The translations under genes were made by a program, and so were the position numbers. Below the pieces are notes generated by a model, which was not told the origin of the DNA, did no database searches, and worked only from the letters and a program-made list of their open reading frames with translations. This document shows, piece after piece, positions 42,265 to 50,747 of a DNA stretch of 64,000 nt. Source of the DNA: Candidatus Obscuribacterales bacterium (GTDB taxonomy: Bacteria; Cyanobacteriota; Vampirovibrionia; Obscuribacterales; Obscuribacteraceae); assembly GCA_021732025.1 (NCBI GenBank), contig JAKFVU010000080.1:62001-126000 (forward strand). The letters run 5' to 3'. Every line of letters begins with the position of its first letter. Positions within the stretch are counted from its first letter, which is position 1.

Positions 42265-43068
42265 ATGCAAAACAAAAGCAAAATCTCAGAGATGCTGAGA
42301 GAGGTTATGCGCTTCTGCGGCGGTCATCAACCACACGATGAGGGTACAGAAGACCTGCGGCAAATCCTGAAAAACATTCAGGCCCGCCCCAATAACGACC
42401 ATCGCACGATTGTTGTGAGCAACGCCGCCTTAAAATGCGTAGACGAGCACGCCTGGCTGCAAATCGAATTGCAAGAGCTGAGAGTAAAGCTATTCTTCTT
42501 AGCGCACGACACTGAAAACTGCAGTGACTTGGTGCAAAGAGAAGAACTCATGGTAGAAATGCTGGCGCTGACAAAGCTGCTTGGACACATCAAACTAGCA
42601 AGCAATCGCCTCAGTGAAGGCAGCAAAGAGTTGTTACTTCAAGCTATGACTTTTGTTATGGCTCAAACCGACGTACAACTGAACGGCCTGCCACCAGACA
42701 GCACAATTGCCCCACAGCTCACAGCCTTGAACGAGGTTGTTGCTTCAGCTCAAGAGCACTTAGCTGCCACTACCGAGAGTGCCACTAACAACACGTTGCA
42801 TAACGGCTCAAGCGACACTTACGAAGACCAGGTCAATAGAAAGGCCTTAGCAGCGGTTATAGCCTTTGCCGAAAAGATGCTCAACCGCGCTGTCAGCCTG
42901 AGCGAAGTAGCAATCAACACTTTGCCAATGTTCGGCACCCTCAGCGAAGACAACGCCAAAGCGCAGAAGCAATGGCTTCTCGCTTATGCTATGACTGCAG
43001 CCACAATCGCAGATGCCTGCCGCAACATGTTGCAAGAGGCCGCGTTATCTTATGGCAGCGTTGCCTAA
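42265..43068 (+). CDS. Hypothetical helical protein
   Basis: 267 residues from ATG 42265; the frame is open upstream to 42196 but that part overlaps the previous gene and U-rich spacer. All-helical, acidic, with no membrane segment (HAWLQIELQELRVKLFFLAH; AVIAFAEKMLNRAVSLSEVA; WLLAYAMTAATIADACRNML). Similar in helical layout to the 43464 product. No family known. The leader before ATG (TTTTTTCAAACGAACAAAACA) has no Shine-Dalgarno. Confidence 0.62.
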   Translation: MQNKSKISEMLREVMRFCGGHQPHDEGTEDLRQILKNIQARPNNDHRTIVVSNAALKCVDEHAWLQIELQELRVKLFFLAHDTENCSDLVQREELMVEMLALTKLLGHIKLASNRLSEGSKELLLQAMTFVMAQTDVQLNGLPPDSTIAPQLTALNEVVASAQEHLAATTESATNNTLHNGSSDTYEDQVNRKALAAVIAFAEKMLNRAVSLSEVAINTLPMFGTLSEDNAKAQKQWLLAYAMTAATIADACRNMLQEAALSYGSVA

Positions 43069-43092
43069 TTTCATTTTTTAAATCAATAACCA

Positions 43093-43134
43093 GATGCTGG
43101 GGGCAACATGCTTCCAGCATCACAAACTTTTTTA
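43093..43134 (+). terminator. Hairpin + ACAAACTTTTTTA element directly before the 43138 start
   Basis: GATGCTGG (43093-43100) pairs with CCAGCATC (43114-43121); the loop can form an inner GCA/TGC pairing. It is followed by ACAAACTTTTTTA (43122-43134), the same 13 bases as behind the hairpin at 41749, and then ATG 43138. The stem sequences differ between the two copies while the tail is identical. Confidence 0.8.
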
Positions 43135-43137
43135 GTT

Positions 43138-43410
43138 ATGAAATCAGCATCAATTTTTGAACAAATCGGCTTTCCTCAAGTAGTAGAATTTGCCGACATG
43201 CCAGCATTAGGCGGCCAGGTTGCAGTATACGAAGATGGTTCTGTCTTCAATGAAAAAACCGGCGACCTCTTCACCCCGCAGCAAGACGACAGCAAGTTTT
43301 GGAATATGCGCCAAGAATTCGACAAGCGCAATTACATTTCGCCCACTGACCGCATCTTAACTGCCAATCGCGAACGCAGCGCTGCAATCAAAGGTGGCTT
43401 TTACTGTTAG
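43138..43410 (+). CDS. Hypothetical small protein
   Basis: 90 residues from ATG 43138 (ATG 43108, in the hairpin loop, would add 10). Compact mixed alpha/beta sequence (FEQIGFPQVVEFADMPALGG, VAVYEDGSVFNEKTGDLF), no membrane segment. No family known. No Shine-Dalgarno; preceded by the hairpin/U-run element. Confidence 0.6.
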   Translation: MKSASIFEQIGFPQVVEFADMPALGGQVAVYEDGSVFNEKTGDLFTPQQDDSKFWNMRQEFDKRNYISPTDRILTANRERSAAIKGGFYC

Positions 43411-43463
43411 CACTTCGGGCACTGACGCATTACTTTTATTGTTTTACTTTTAAACCTAAAATC

Positions 43464-44252
43464 ATGAACGAGAAAAATGCCCTCAATCAGCTTGAGCTGT
43501 GCGCGGAGACGTGTCGCTTTCGACGCGAACAATTTATTGCTCTCGGTGTCACCTTGGTGCGCTATGACCATTCGACTTTGGCCAAAGGCGCTATCACCTT
43601 CGGTAACATCGCATTACTGCTTATAAAATCGGCAAACCAGCTAGAAGACTTGATGTTAGGCGAGATAGACAAGGCCAAAAGCAACATGAAGAAGATGCAG
43701 GATTTGCCCGATGATGAGCAGTGGGAATACCGCATTGCCCATACTCTTGGTGTGACGGAAGCAATAAACAAGATTGGCACTCTGCAAAATCAACTGCGCG
43801 AGCACACGCAGTCAGCCTTGCACAAAGCCTCTCTGCTAGCGCTCACAGCCAATGGCAAATCGGCCCTTCCAGCACATAGCCCCGGCCTAGCAGACAATTT
43901 GCATGCTATCGAAGAAGAAGCCAATGCCCGCCAAAACAAAAGGCTCAAAGAAATCTGCCGCCTAGGCCTTAGCCTTGCCGAGGTCTTCTACAAAGACGCA
44001 CAAGAGCAGGAAAGCTCGCAGGCCATCACCATAGCCTCAATTAGCTCCAACGCTTGCAACTTGACCACCGCGTCGTTACTAGTTGCTCTGGGCAATATGG
44101 CCACTGAGCACTTGAAATGGCTCGAAGGCGTCAAGGAAGAAAATCTGGAGCAATGGCAAACAGCACAAGCTACTGCAGCGGGAATAATCGGTGGCCTTAT
44201 TACCGAGTTGGTGCAAAAGCACGAGCCCTGGCTAGCAATTAGCTTGAACTAG
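43464..44252 (+). CDS. Hypothetical helical protein
   Basis: 262 residues, all-helical (ALNQLELCAETCRFRREQFI; KEICRLGLSLAEVFYKDAQ; AGIIGGLITELVQK). Its layout of long amphipathic helices resembles that of the 42265 product, but similarity is not strong enough by eye to claim common origin. No Shine-Dalgarno before ATG 43464; the leader is rich in T and A (GTTTTACTTTTAAACC). Followed by a strong hairpin. Confidence 0.62.
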   Translation: MNEKNALNQLELCAETCRFRREQFIALGVTLVRYDHSTLAKGAITFGNIALLLIKSANQLEDLMLGEIDKAKSNMKKMQDLPDDEQWEYRIAHTLGVTEAINKIGTLQNQLREHTQSALHKASLLALTANGKSALPAHSPGLADNLHAIEEEANARQNKRLKEICRLGLSLAEVFYKDAQEQESSQAITIASISSNACNLTTASLLVALGNMATEHLKWLEGVKEENLEQWQTAQATAAGIIGGLITELVQKHEPWLAISLN

Positions 44253-44289
44253 CTAAAAGCTGTGGCTACAAGATTGTAAGAAATCAGTG

Positions 44290-44346
44290 GGAGGAATTGA
44301 AGTTGCAGGATTATATCCTCCTTTGATTCCTCCGCTAATTTTTTGA
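44290..44346 (+). terminator. Long terminator hairpin closing the 39862-44252 block
   Basis: GGAGGAAT (44290-44297) pairs with ATTCCTCC (44326-44333); the stem continues TGAAG/CTTTG and an inner AGGAT/ATCCT, with CTAATTTTTTG behind. It ends where the MFS gene begins. Confidence 0.8.
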
Positions 44347-45620
44347 CCACATTGCCACTATACTGCACAGTAAATTGTGATGGTTCGTCAAGAAAAAATC
44401 TGATCGCATATAATTTGCAGAGTCACTGTACATTGGCGGCCCTTTTGCTACTTCCAACCGAACAACATGCTTTCATACGCGATAAAGCAACATGGGTTGG
44501 TTATCTACTGGTCGGAACCTACTGCCTAGTGCTGGCCTCAATGGGTCCGGTTGTGCCCTACTTGCGCGATGAGCAGGGTCTCAACTACACAGTAAGCTCA
44601 TTTCACTTCAGCGCCTGGGCTCTAGGTGGCATTACAGCAGGCACTTTCGGCAATCTGGTTATTGGCAAGATAGGTTGCGCGCGAGCAGTGTGGACATGCT
44701 GCAGCGGCGTGGTACTAGCAACAATCATTCTAATTTCAGCCAAGCTGCCAGTCTTCACCATTTTATCGGGATACATTGGTGGCACCTGCGGTAGCATGAT
44801 GGGTCACTCAATCACTAGCATTATGGCTAAACGCTTCGGCCAACAGCGAACAATTGGCATAACAGAAGCAAATATCGCCGGCAGCCTCTTTGCCCTCAGC
44901 GCCCCGCTTCTAGTTGGGCAGTGTGTGCGCATGGGCCAAAGCTGGCGAGTGGCGCTTGCTGTTCCTCTCATATTATTCATTTGCATATTTCTTTCATCGC
45001 GCAAGGTCTTCAACAACTTCAATGCAGCGACAAGCGGCTTTGCCACTGGAACACTGCCATTAAGCTACTGGTTCTATTGGTTCGTCATCTGGTTTAGCGT
45101 CGCCAGCGAATGGTCAATAATCTACTGGACATCAGAGTTTCTCGAAAAGGCAAAAGGCCTTGCTCGCGAAGATGCCATTCAAGCAATAAGCATCTTCTTA
45201 GTAACAATGCTAATTGGCAGAATCTTAGGGCTCAAACTGGCCAGAACTTTTAGAGTCGCTCCGCTGCTTCTTGTGGTCTCGGTTGTTGCCCTGAGCGGAT
45301 TTCTCATGTATTGGCTAGCCCCCACTCACGTACTTTCACTTGTTGGACTGGCAATTACCGGGCTCGGCACTGCCAATATTTACCCGCTTAGCTATTCACA
45401 AGCTCTAGGTGCCGCCGAAGAGAAAGCCGGTCTGGCAGCGGCGCGCATGTCACTCAGCACCGGCACAGCAGTGCTTATCACACCGCTTCTCATGGGGGCA
45501 ATCGGCGATCGTTGCGGCATTTACAATGCCTTTGCTGTGGTGGCAACTCTTATGACATTAGCCACGATACTATTGGCCATAGCTTCTCAAAGAAAGGCTA
45601 AGCCACACGTTGTAGCCTGA
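44343..45620 (+). CDS. Major facilitator superfamily transporter
   Basis: 425 residues if started at TTG 44343, which lies within the T-run of the preceding terminator; no ATG occurs before the first membrane helix, so a later TTG or GTG start is likely and the N-terminus is uncertain. About 12 membrane helices, beginning KATWVGYLLVGTYCLVLASM. The loop-2/3 region (AGTFGNLVIGKIGCARAVWT) and the repeated half pattern are MFS-like. The substrate is not predictable. Confidence 0.85.
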   Translation: MTTLPLYCTVNCDGSSRKNLIAYNLQSHCTLAALLLLPTEQHAFIRDKATWVGYLLVGTYCLVLASMGPVVPYLRDEQGLNYTVSSFHFSAWALGGITAGTFGNLVIGKIGCARAVWTCCSGVVLATIILISAKLPVFTILSGYIGGTCGSMMGHSITSIMAKRFGQQRTIGITEANIAGSLFALSAPLLVGQCVRMGQSWRVALAVPLILFICIFLSSRKVFNNFNAATSGFATGTLPLSYWFYWFVIWFSVASEWSIIYWTSEFLEKAKGLAREDAIQAISIFLVTMLIGRILGLKLARTFRVAPLLLVVSVVALSGFLMYWLAPTHVLSLVGLAITGLGTANIYPLSYSQALGAAEEKAGLAAARMSLSTGTAVLITPLLMGAIGDRCGIYNAFAVVATLMTLATILLAIASQRKAKPHVVA

Positions 45621-45685
45621 GAACAGAAACTGATTCTAGTCGATAGGTATACTGTGATTGCAAGCGCGCTTGCAACCATTTGAGA

Positions 45686-46216
45686 TTAGGCAGGAACGTA
45701 GATCAACCTGATCACATTCTCGTCAATTCGATCGCTAGTCATAAGGCGGAGGGGCGGCCGAGGGCCAGCGAAATATGGCGTGCCGCGACCAAGCACCACA
45801 GGGTGCAGGTAGATTCGATACTCATCAATCAGCCCAAGCTCGGTGAGGCTTTTCGCCAGGTCTGGGCCAGCAATTTCGATCTCCCCTTCGCGCTCGGCCT
45901 TCAGCTTGCGGATCGCGCCTTCAAGATCATCCTCAACAAGCCTGGCGTTGGGGCCGACCGCCTTTAAGGTGCGCGAGACGACCCATTTCGGCTGGCTCCG
46001 CCACGCAGCCGCGAAGGCCTGTTCATCTGCATTCCATTCAGGATGATCGTCTTCCCAGTAACGCATGATCTCATACATTTTGCGACCGTACACGCTGCCA
46101 GCCTGCCCCTTCGCCTCCTCAACGAAGTGGCGGAAGAGCGTGGGGCTTGGCCCAAACTCCATATGATCGACGTAGCCGTCCAAGGACTGGTTCATTCCGA
46201 ACACAAGTTTAGCCAT
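45686..46216 (-). CDS. Dihydrofolate reductase-family protein (RibD C-terminal domain type)
   Basis: 176 residues. KLVFGMNQSLDGYVDH at the start, SVYGRKMYEIMRYWEDD, then EIEIAGPDLAKSLTELGLID and PVVLGRGTPYF are typical of the YyaP/RibD-C reductase-like family, NADPH-binding with unknown substrate. Parts of the gene are clearly GC-richer than neighbours (near 60 percent in several 60-base lines), which suggests recent transfer. Stand-alone gene, convergent with the MFS gene. Confidence 0.93.
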   Translation of the reverse strand: MAKLVFGMNQSLDGYVDHMEFGPSPTLFRHFVEEAKGQAGSVYGRKMYEIMRYWEDDHPEWNADEQAFAAAWRSQPKWVVSRTLKAVGPNARLVEDDLEGAIRKLKAEREGEIEIAGPDLAKSLTELGLIDEYRIYLHPVVLGRGTPYFAGPRPPLRLMTSDRIDENVIRLIYVPA

Positions 46217-46484
46217 TCCAATTCCTTTTTTTCACGCTTGTAGAACAACCAACAACACAGCCATAGCGAATAGTTAGATAGTTAAGAGCGGAATCTTCGC
46301 ATCCACCGCCTGACCAATTTGCTTATACATGCTTTCGAGTCATTTTAGAACCTACGAAACATAATGCTCCTTATCGGACGCTTTGGCACGACCGATATTA
46401 CTTGCTCAAATTGTCCAAAGATCAGGTGTGCACGCAGCTCGAATATCGCCATAACTTTCTAACAATTTAGAAGCTAAACTTGCC

Positions 46485-47165
46485 TCATTCGTGAACGTAA
46501 GCCCAATTCTTAATCGGCTCTATGTAACCGCCATAATTGTAATTTGGATATTTTTCGGTCGGCAGATAGTAGAAAGTATCCCAGTTCGCAAAACCCACCG
46601 AGCACGGGACACTAAGCTCCCACGAAGCTTCCAGATGGTCTGGGCCAGGTTCTAAAGTTGATACTTTGTATTCGTAGTCTGGGTATGCGCCCATGCCTGT
46701 ATGGGGAACCTCCTTGATATATTCCGGCACCAGCACATCTAACTTAGATGGCGGCAGACCATGATCCTTTTCAAAGCGCGAAATTGCAGAAATTAGCGGC
46801 CTGGAGCGGTCGGCCAAATCTTCAAACTGTTTCGTTCTGATTTCCACTCGGCCCTTCATGCCGCAGAATATAAAGACGACAACACATAAGCTAACGAGAA
46901 ACATTCTGAGTGCGTTTCGCCGATTACTCTTGAACACGAGCGCACATAGCGAGCAAAAGACAGTAACTATGCCAGTAAAAAAAAGCATACCAGTGCCCAT
47001 AATCAGACACAGGTTGACTAAAAGCGAGATGCGACGATCGATAAGTGAGCCGAGAAGAAGCTGACTGAGAATTGGAAGAATGCTCAGAATCATCAAGCCT
47101 ACTACCAGCATAAGGAATCCAGGCCTGCTCAACATCGACTTTTTGACCGATTGTGTCTCCGGCAT
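46485..47165 (-). CDS. Membrane protein with pseudopilin-like C-terminal segment
   Basis: 226 residues. Three membrane helices at about 15-35, 48-75 and 85-103 (FLMLVVGLMILSILPIL; LVNLCLIMGTGMLFFTGI; MFLVSLCVVVFIFCG). After them RPLISAISRFEKDHGLPPSK and LDVLVPEYIKEVP resemble the post-helix part of type II secretion pseudopilins (GspG: ai..Y..d.G.yP..L..L.P.Yl..iP). So it may be a membrane-anchored domain of that kind without a prepilin leader. No operon partner. Confidence 0.7.
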   Translation of the reverse strand: MPETQSVKKSMLSRPGFLMLVVGLMILSILPILSQLLLGSLIDRRISLLVNLCLIMGTGMLFFTGIVTVFCSLCALVFKSNRRNALRMFLVSLCVVVFIFCGMKGRVEIRTKQFEDLADRSRPLISAISRFEKDHGLPPSKLDVLVPEYIKEVPHTGMGAYPDYEYKVSTLEPGPDHLEASWELSVPCSVGFANWDTFYYLPTEKYPNYNYGGYIEPIKNWAYVHE

Positions 47166-47341
47166 CTAGAACCTCTTTTCTCCGCATTTCAATTTCAACA
47201 ATTTACTAGTCAAAGAATTTTTGCCTCAAAATCATTGTAGACGACCTCACGCCTGGAAAGGTCACCAGTAGCGATTGAACTAACAATTATCACTCTACTT
47301 CATTGAGCAATACAAAATATAGGGAGAGCTAGACTCGTCAT

Positions 47342-47440
47342 CTATTTCTTGAACTTTGCGCGAAATTCCGCATGTCGCTTATGCTGAACTGACGTCATTC
47401 TTTCAGCTTCAGCAATTTTACGCTCTGGTGGCACTTGCAT
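47342..47440 (-). CDS. Possible small ORF, charged peptide (low confidence)
   Basis: 32 residues from ATG 47440 (MQVPPERKIAEAERMTSVQH, then a basic tail KRHAEFRAKFKK). It is the only coding-like sequence in the 318-bp gap 47166-47483. The peptide would be an amphipathic charged helix. No Shine-Dalgarno; may be a remnant of a larger gene. Confidence 0.25.
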   Translation of the reverse strand: MQVPPERKIAEAERMTSVQHKRHAEFRAKFKK

Positions 47441-47483
47441 GATACGAAGAGGAGTTTGGCACTAAGCGGCTCTATCAAATTGA

Positions 47484-48167
47484 CTAACTTAGATCAGCTT
47501 TTCGTCGAGCTAACTCAATTGACAGACTTTTCTCAAAAGGTTGAAAATACTTATGCTGGGGTGGATCTTCTTCCCTAAGCTTTCGTTCGAAATCCATGAG
47601 AGACTGTTGCGCCTTATCAAGCTGCCCATTCAACAAGTAGGCTAACGGCTGCTTAAAATACAAACACTCCCCCCTCATCTGTCTATCTGTGGGAAATTCA
47701 AACTCCTGAATTAGCGACTGAATACTGTCAAATCGCTTTGCCAAAGGCAGGCCAATTTTAACTACAGTTTCAACCACAGCATCAGTAACCCGCTCCAACT
47801 CTTCCGGGCTGCTGCTCGAAGTCAGATGAAAAGACGAATCGGGAACCAAAGAATAATTCAGGTTTTTTAGTATCAACCAGCTTTGCATTGTTGTGTGCCA
47901 CCAATGTGGGGGCGGTGAGGTTGGCTTGTGGGGCAGATTAAGAATAGCTTCTAGTTCAGCCAACTCTTTGTGAATTACCCCAACGTTGATAAAAATGTGC
48001 GTAAAAAAAACCTTTGAATATCGGCTGCCTTGCTTGAGTTGAACAACCATATCAACTTCTGGACTCAGTTCCTTCATGTAAATGAAGAAGTCGACGAGTC
48101 TAAAACCTTTAGCTTCCATTTTGCAGCGAATGGCCTCATCTATTCGTTTTCGCCACCTCAGCGCCAT
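47484..48167 (-). CDS. DUF4304-like hypothetical protein
   Basis: 227 residues. The start RKRIDEAIRCKMEAKGFRLV with VDMVVQLKQGSRYSKVFFTH and INVGV resembles DUF4304, a family of cytosolic proteins of unknown function often found near immunity or toxin genes. The match is by general pattern and not certain. The end (LLNGQLDKAQQSLMDFERKL) looks like a TPR-like helix pair. No signal peptide. Confidence 0.55.
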   Translation of the reverse strand: MALRWRKRIDEAIRCKMEAKGFRLVDFFIYMKELSPEVDMVVQLKQGSRYSKVFFTHIFINVGVIHKELAELEAILNLPHKPTSPPPHWWHTTMQSWLILKNLNYSLVPDSSFHLTSSSSPEELERVTDAVVETVVKIGLPLAKRFDSIQSLIQEFEFPTDRQMRGECLYFKQPLAYLLNGQLDKAQQSLMDFERKLREEDPPQHKYFQPFEKSLSIELARRKADLS

Positions 48168-48426
48168 GGTTTTATTCTCTCCAATTCTTCAAACTAAGAT
48201 ACTTTATATTTGCCATTGGCACCAGGATGACTCCTCTGAACTTGCGTCAGATAATCACCGTTATGGTTCACACCCAACTCCCACATCCGCAAACACAACA
48301 ATAGCAAGAGTTTGCAGCTCTCAATTTAATCGGCGATAGCTATACACAGACAACCTCAACCCAAAACAACTTAGTGGCTCTGCTCAAAATATACAGCCTT
48401 TGCAAAATCGCTATATTAAATAGCGG

Positions 48427-48451
48427 AAAATTCCGGTTTTCCGGGAATTTT
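48427..48451. promoter_or_regulatory. Inverted repeat in the promoter of the AbiE-type operon
   Basis: AAAATTCCGG (48427-48436) and CCGGGAATTTT (48441-48451) are arms with one extra base, around TTTT. AT-rich TAGTAATATATAG (48455-48467) follows, a probable -10 region. Position over the -35 fits the known autorepression by AbiEi antitoxins, which bind inverted repeats in their own promoter. The start codon at 48470 is so near the -10 that the transcript may be leaderless. Confidence 0.6.
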
Positions 48452-48469
48452 ACGTAGTAATATATAGTT

Positions 48470-49273
48470 ATGCTAAAGGAGCCCAATTCACTATCAATCT
48501 CCCGCAAACGCCTCTCCGCTGTACTCCGCGCCAGCAAAGAGGTCGTCTCAATTGACACTACAGCCAAAACCCTAGAACTCGACCGCCACCGAGCTGCAAA
48601 ACTTCTATCTGGCTGGAGCTCACAGGGCTGGCTTCGCCGTGTAGGTCCAGGACTCTACATACCCATACCAATAGACCTAGCTGGCAGCGAACAGGTCTTA
48701 GAAGACCCATGGGTAATGGTTCCTGCTCTATTCTCTCCCTGCTACATAGGAGGCTGGACAGCCGCTCATCACTGGGAACTTACAGAACAACTCTTTAACG
48801 AGACACTCGTTTTTACAACAAAGCGTGTTGCTGAAAAACATGTCGCTCAAGGAACAGTTTTCAATCTTCACAGCACATCAGAGAAGCGACTCTTCGGATT
48901 GACAAAGCTTTGGCGCGGCTCTACGCGTGTGAATATTTCTGACCCAGCGCGCACACTTATCGACATGATTGCTATGCCTGACACCGGTGGCGGTATCGGC
49001 CACGTCACAGAATGTCTAAAAACATACTTATTGAGAGAAAACGGTGATCGAAAAATCATACTAAAATACGCTGACCAGTACGGCAACGGTATAGTCTTTA
49101 AGCGCCTCGGATTTCTCGCAGACAAGTGCTTAAACGATGAAGAGCTCACTAGTGCTTGCAAAATCCGGTTGACAGCTGGTTACGGCAAGCTTGACCCTTC
49201 ACTTAATTGCAATAAACTAGTAACCGCATGGCGTCTGTGGATTCCAGCAGGCTGGAGTGCAAACCTGGATTGA
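48470..49273 (+). CDS. AbiEi-family antitoxin (type IV toxin-antitoxin)
   Basis: 267 residues. N-terminal winged helix (RLSAVLRASKEVVSIDTTAK then WSSQGWLRRVGPGLYIPIP), followed by the AbiEi C-terminal domain (PALFSPCYIGGWTAAHHWEL, LVFTTKRVAEKHV, WRGSTRVNISDPARTLIDM). AbiEi proteins repress their own operon and oppose the AbiEii nucleotidyltransferase without direct binding. The stop lies 46 bp inside the toxin gene. No ribosome site before ATG 48470. Confidence 0.92.
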   Translation: MLKEPNSLSISRKRLSAVLRASKEVVSIDTTAKTLELDRHRAAKLLSGWSSQGWLRRVGPGLYIPIPIDLAGSEQVLEDPWVMVPALFSPCYIGGWTAAHHWELTEQLFNETLVFTTKRVAEKHVAQGTVFNLHSTSEKRLFGLTKLWRGSTRVNISDPARTLIDMIAMPDTGGGIGHVTECLKTYLLRENGDRKIILKYADQYGNGIVFKRLGFLADKCLNDEELTSACKIRLTAGYGKLDPSLNCNKLVTAWRLWIPAGWSANLD

Positions 49274-50655
49274 TAGATAAACGCGACATTATCGAAGCCG
49301 CCGCTAGACTAAGCCTGTTGCCACATGTGGTGGAAAAAGACTATGTGCTTGGCTGGATACTTGGTGGCATCGATAACCATCCAATCCTAAAAGACTCATG
49401 GGTCTTTAAGGGAGGCACATGCCTGAAGAAGTGCTATTTTGAAACTTATCGATTCTCAGAAGATCTAGACTTCACCCTCAAAGACGAAAACCAACTCAAC
49501 GAGACTTTTCTTACCGAGGCACTTCGAGAAGTTATTGTGTGGGTCTCACAAGAATCAGGCCTAACAATGAGCCCTGACCAGGTAAAAGTCGACATATACA
49601 CTAATCCGAGAGGCAAACTGTCTTGCCAAGGCAAAATTGGATATCGCGGTCCAGTATCCGTCAAATCGAATGCCTGGCCAAAGATAAAGCTAGATCTCAC
49701 AGCCGACGAAAGGCTGGTCATGCCCAGCGTTCGCCGCCAGGTATTTCAGCCCTACTCCGACACACCCGAAGAAGGCCTCTGGAGCAATTGCTATACCTAT
49801 GAGGAAGCATTCGCAGAGAAACTGAGAGCCCTCGGAGAGCGAACAAGACCTCGCGATCTGTATGACGTCGTCAATCTCTATCGACATGTGGAAAATCGCC
49901 CCAAGGCCTCAGTATTGCGCAATGTTCTCGAACAAAAATGCGCATTTAAGGCCATAGCCATACCAACCTTCGAAGCATTAGTTGGTCACAAAGATCAACT
50001 AGAGGCACTTTGGCGAGACATGCTTGCCCATCAGCTACCCGTGCTTCCGCCAGTGGCAAACTTCTGGGATGCACTGCCAGAAGTATTCGACTGGCTAATG
50101 AGTCGAGCAGAAGCACCGCAACGAGTACCTTACAAGCTGGGCTCCGGGGAAACTGCTATCCGTAGCCGCATTCTGCCACTCACGATTCCTAAAAAGAGCC
50201 GCCCATTCTTAGAGGTAATTCGCTTTGCTGCCGGAAATCAACTTTGCGTGGATCTCACCTACGAAGGAAAAGTTCGCCGAATCGAACCATATTCACTAAG
50301 GGAAACTTCTGCCGGATACTTTTTACTGCATGCAGTAAAAAGTGAAACAGGAGAAAACCGCGCTTACCGACTGGATCGCATAGAGGGAGCTTCAGTCACA
50401 CAACAAGGCTACTCACCAAGATATCTCATTGAACTTACACAGGGAGGACCTCAACCGGTCGCAAAAACAGCAATCAAAAAGGGCACCTCATCTAGTGGCA
50501 AATTAACTAGCACAAGCACCATATACGTTTACCGGTGCGGCTTCTGCGACAAGACTTTCAAGCGTTCAAAACTTGATGCTAAATTGAATCCACACAAGAA
50601 TTCAGCCGGGTATCCTTGCAGCGGAAGAATAGGAATATATGAAGGAATAAAATGA
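49228..50655 (+). CDS. AbiEii-family nucleotidyltransferase toxin fused to WYL-like and zinc-knuckle domains
   Basis: 475 residues from ATG 49228 (TTG 49270 also possible). Nucleotidyltransferase core: VVEKDYVLGWILGG, FKGGTCLKK (Gly62-Gly63-Thr64) and RFSEDLDF (Asp79, Asp81), the metal-binding acids of AbiEii; further EEAFAEKLRALGER and PRDLYDVVNL. AbiEii toxins add nucleotides to tRNA 3' ends (MenT-like). Residues about 330-425 look like a WYL domain (VRRIEPYSLRETSAGYFLLH), and the tail has Cys437, Cys440, His456, Cys464, a zinc-binding pattern. The two extra domains may sense ligand or nucleic acid. Overlaps antitoxin by 46 bp. Confidence 0.88.
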   Translation: MASVDSSRLECKPGLIDKRDIIEAAARLSLLPHVVEKDYVLGWILGGIDNHPILKDSWVFKGGTCLKKCYFETYRFSEDLDFTLKDENQLNETFLTEALREVIVWVSQESGLTMSPDQVKVDIYTNPRGKLSCQGKIGYRGPVSVKSNAWPKIKLDLTADERLVMPSVRRQVFQPYSDTPEEGLWSNCYTYEEAFAEKLRALGERTRPRDLYDVVNLYRHVENRPKASVLRNVLEQKCAFKAIAIPTFEALVGHKDQLEALWRDMLAHQLPVLPPVANFWDALPEVFDWLMSRAEAPQRVPYKLGSGETAIRSRILPLTIPKKSRPFLEVIRFAAGNQLCVDLTYEGKVRRIEPYSLRETSAGYFLLHAVKSETGENRAYRLDRIEGASVTQQGYSPRYLIELTQGGPQPVAKTAIKKGTSSSGKLTSTSTIYVYRCGFCDKTFKRSKLDAKLNPHKNSAGYPCSGRIGIYEGIK

Positions 50656-50747
50656 TGGTTGCTTAAACAGCAGGCGTTCCTCAATGTCTAGCAAGCGGGG
50701 CAACTCCAAGCCTCTCGTTTCAATCACATAACCCAAAGGAAGTGCAG

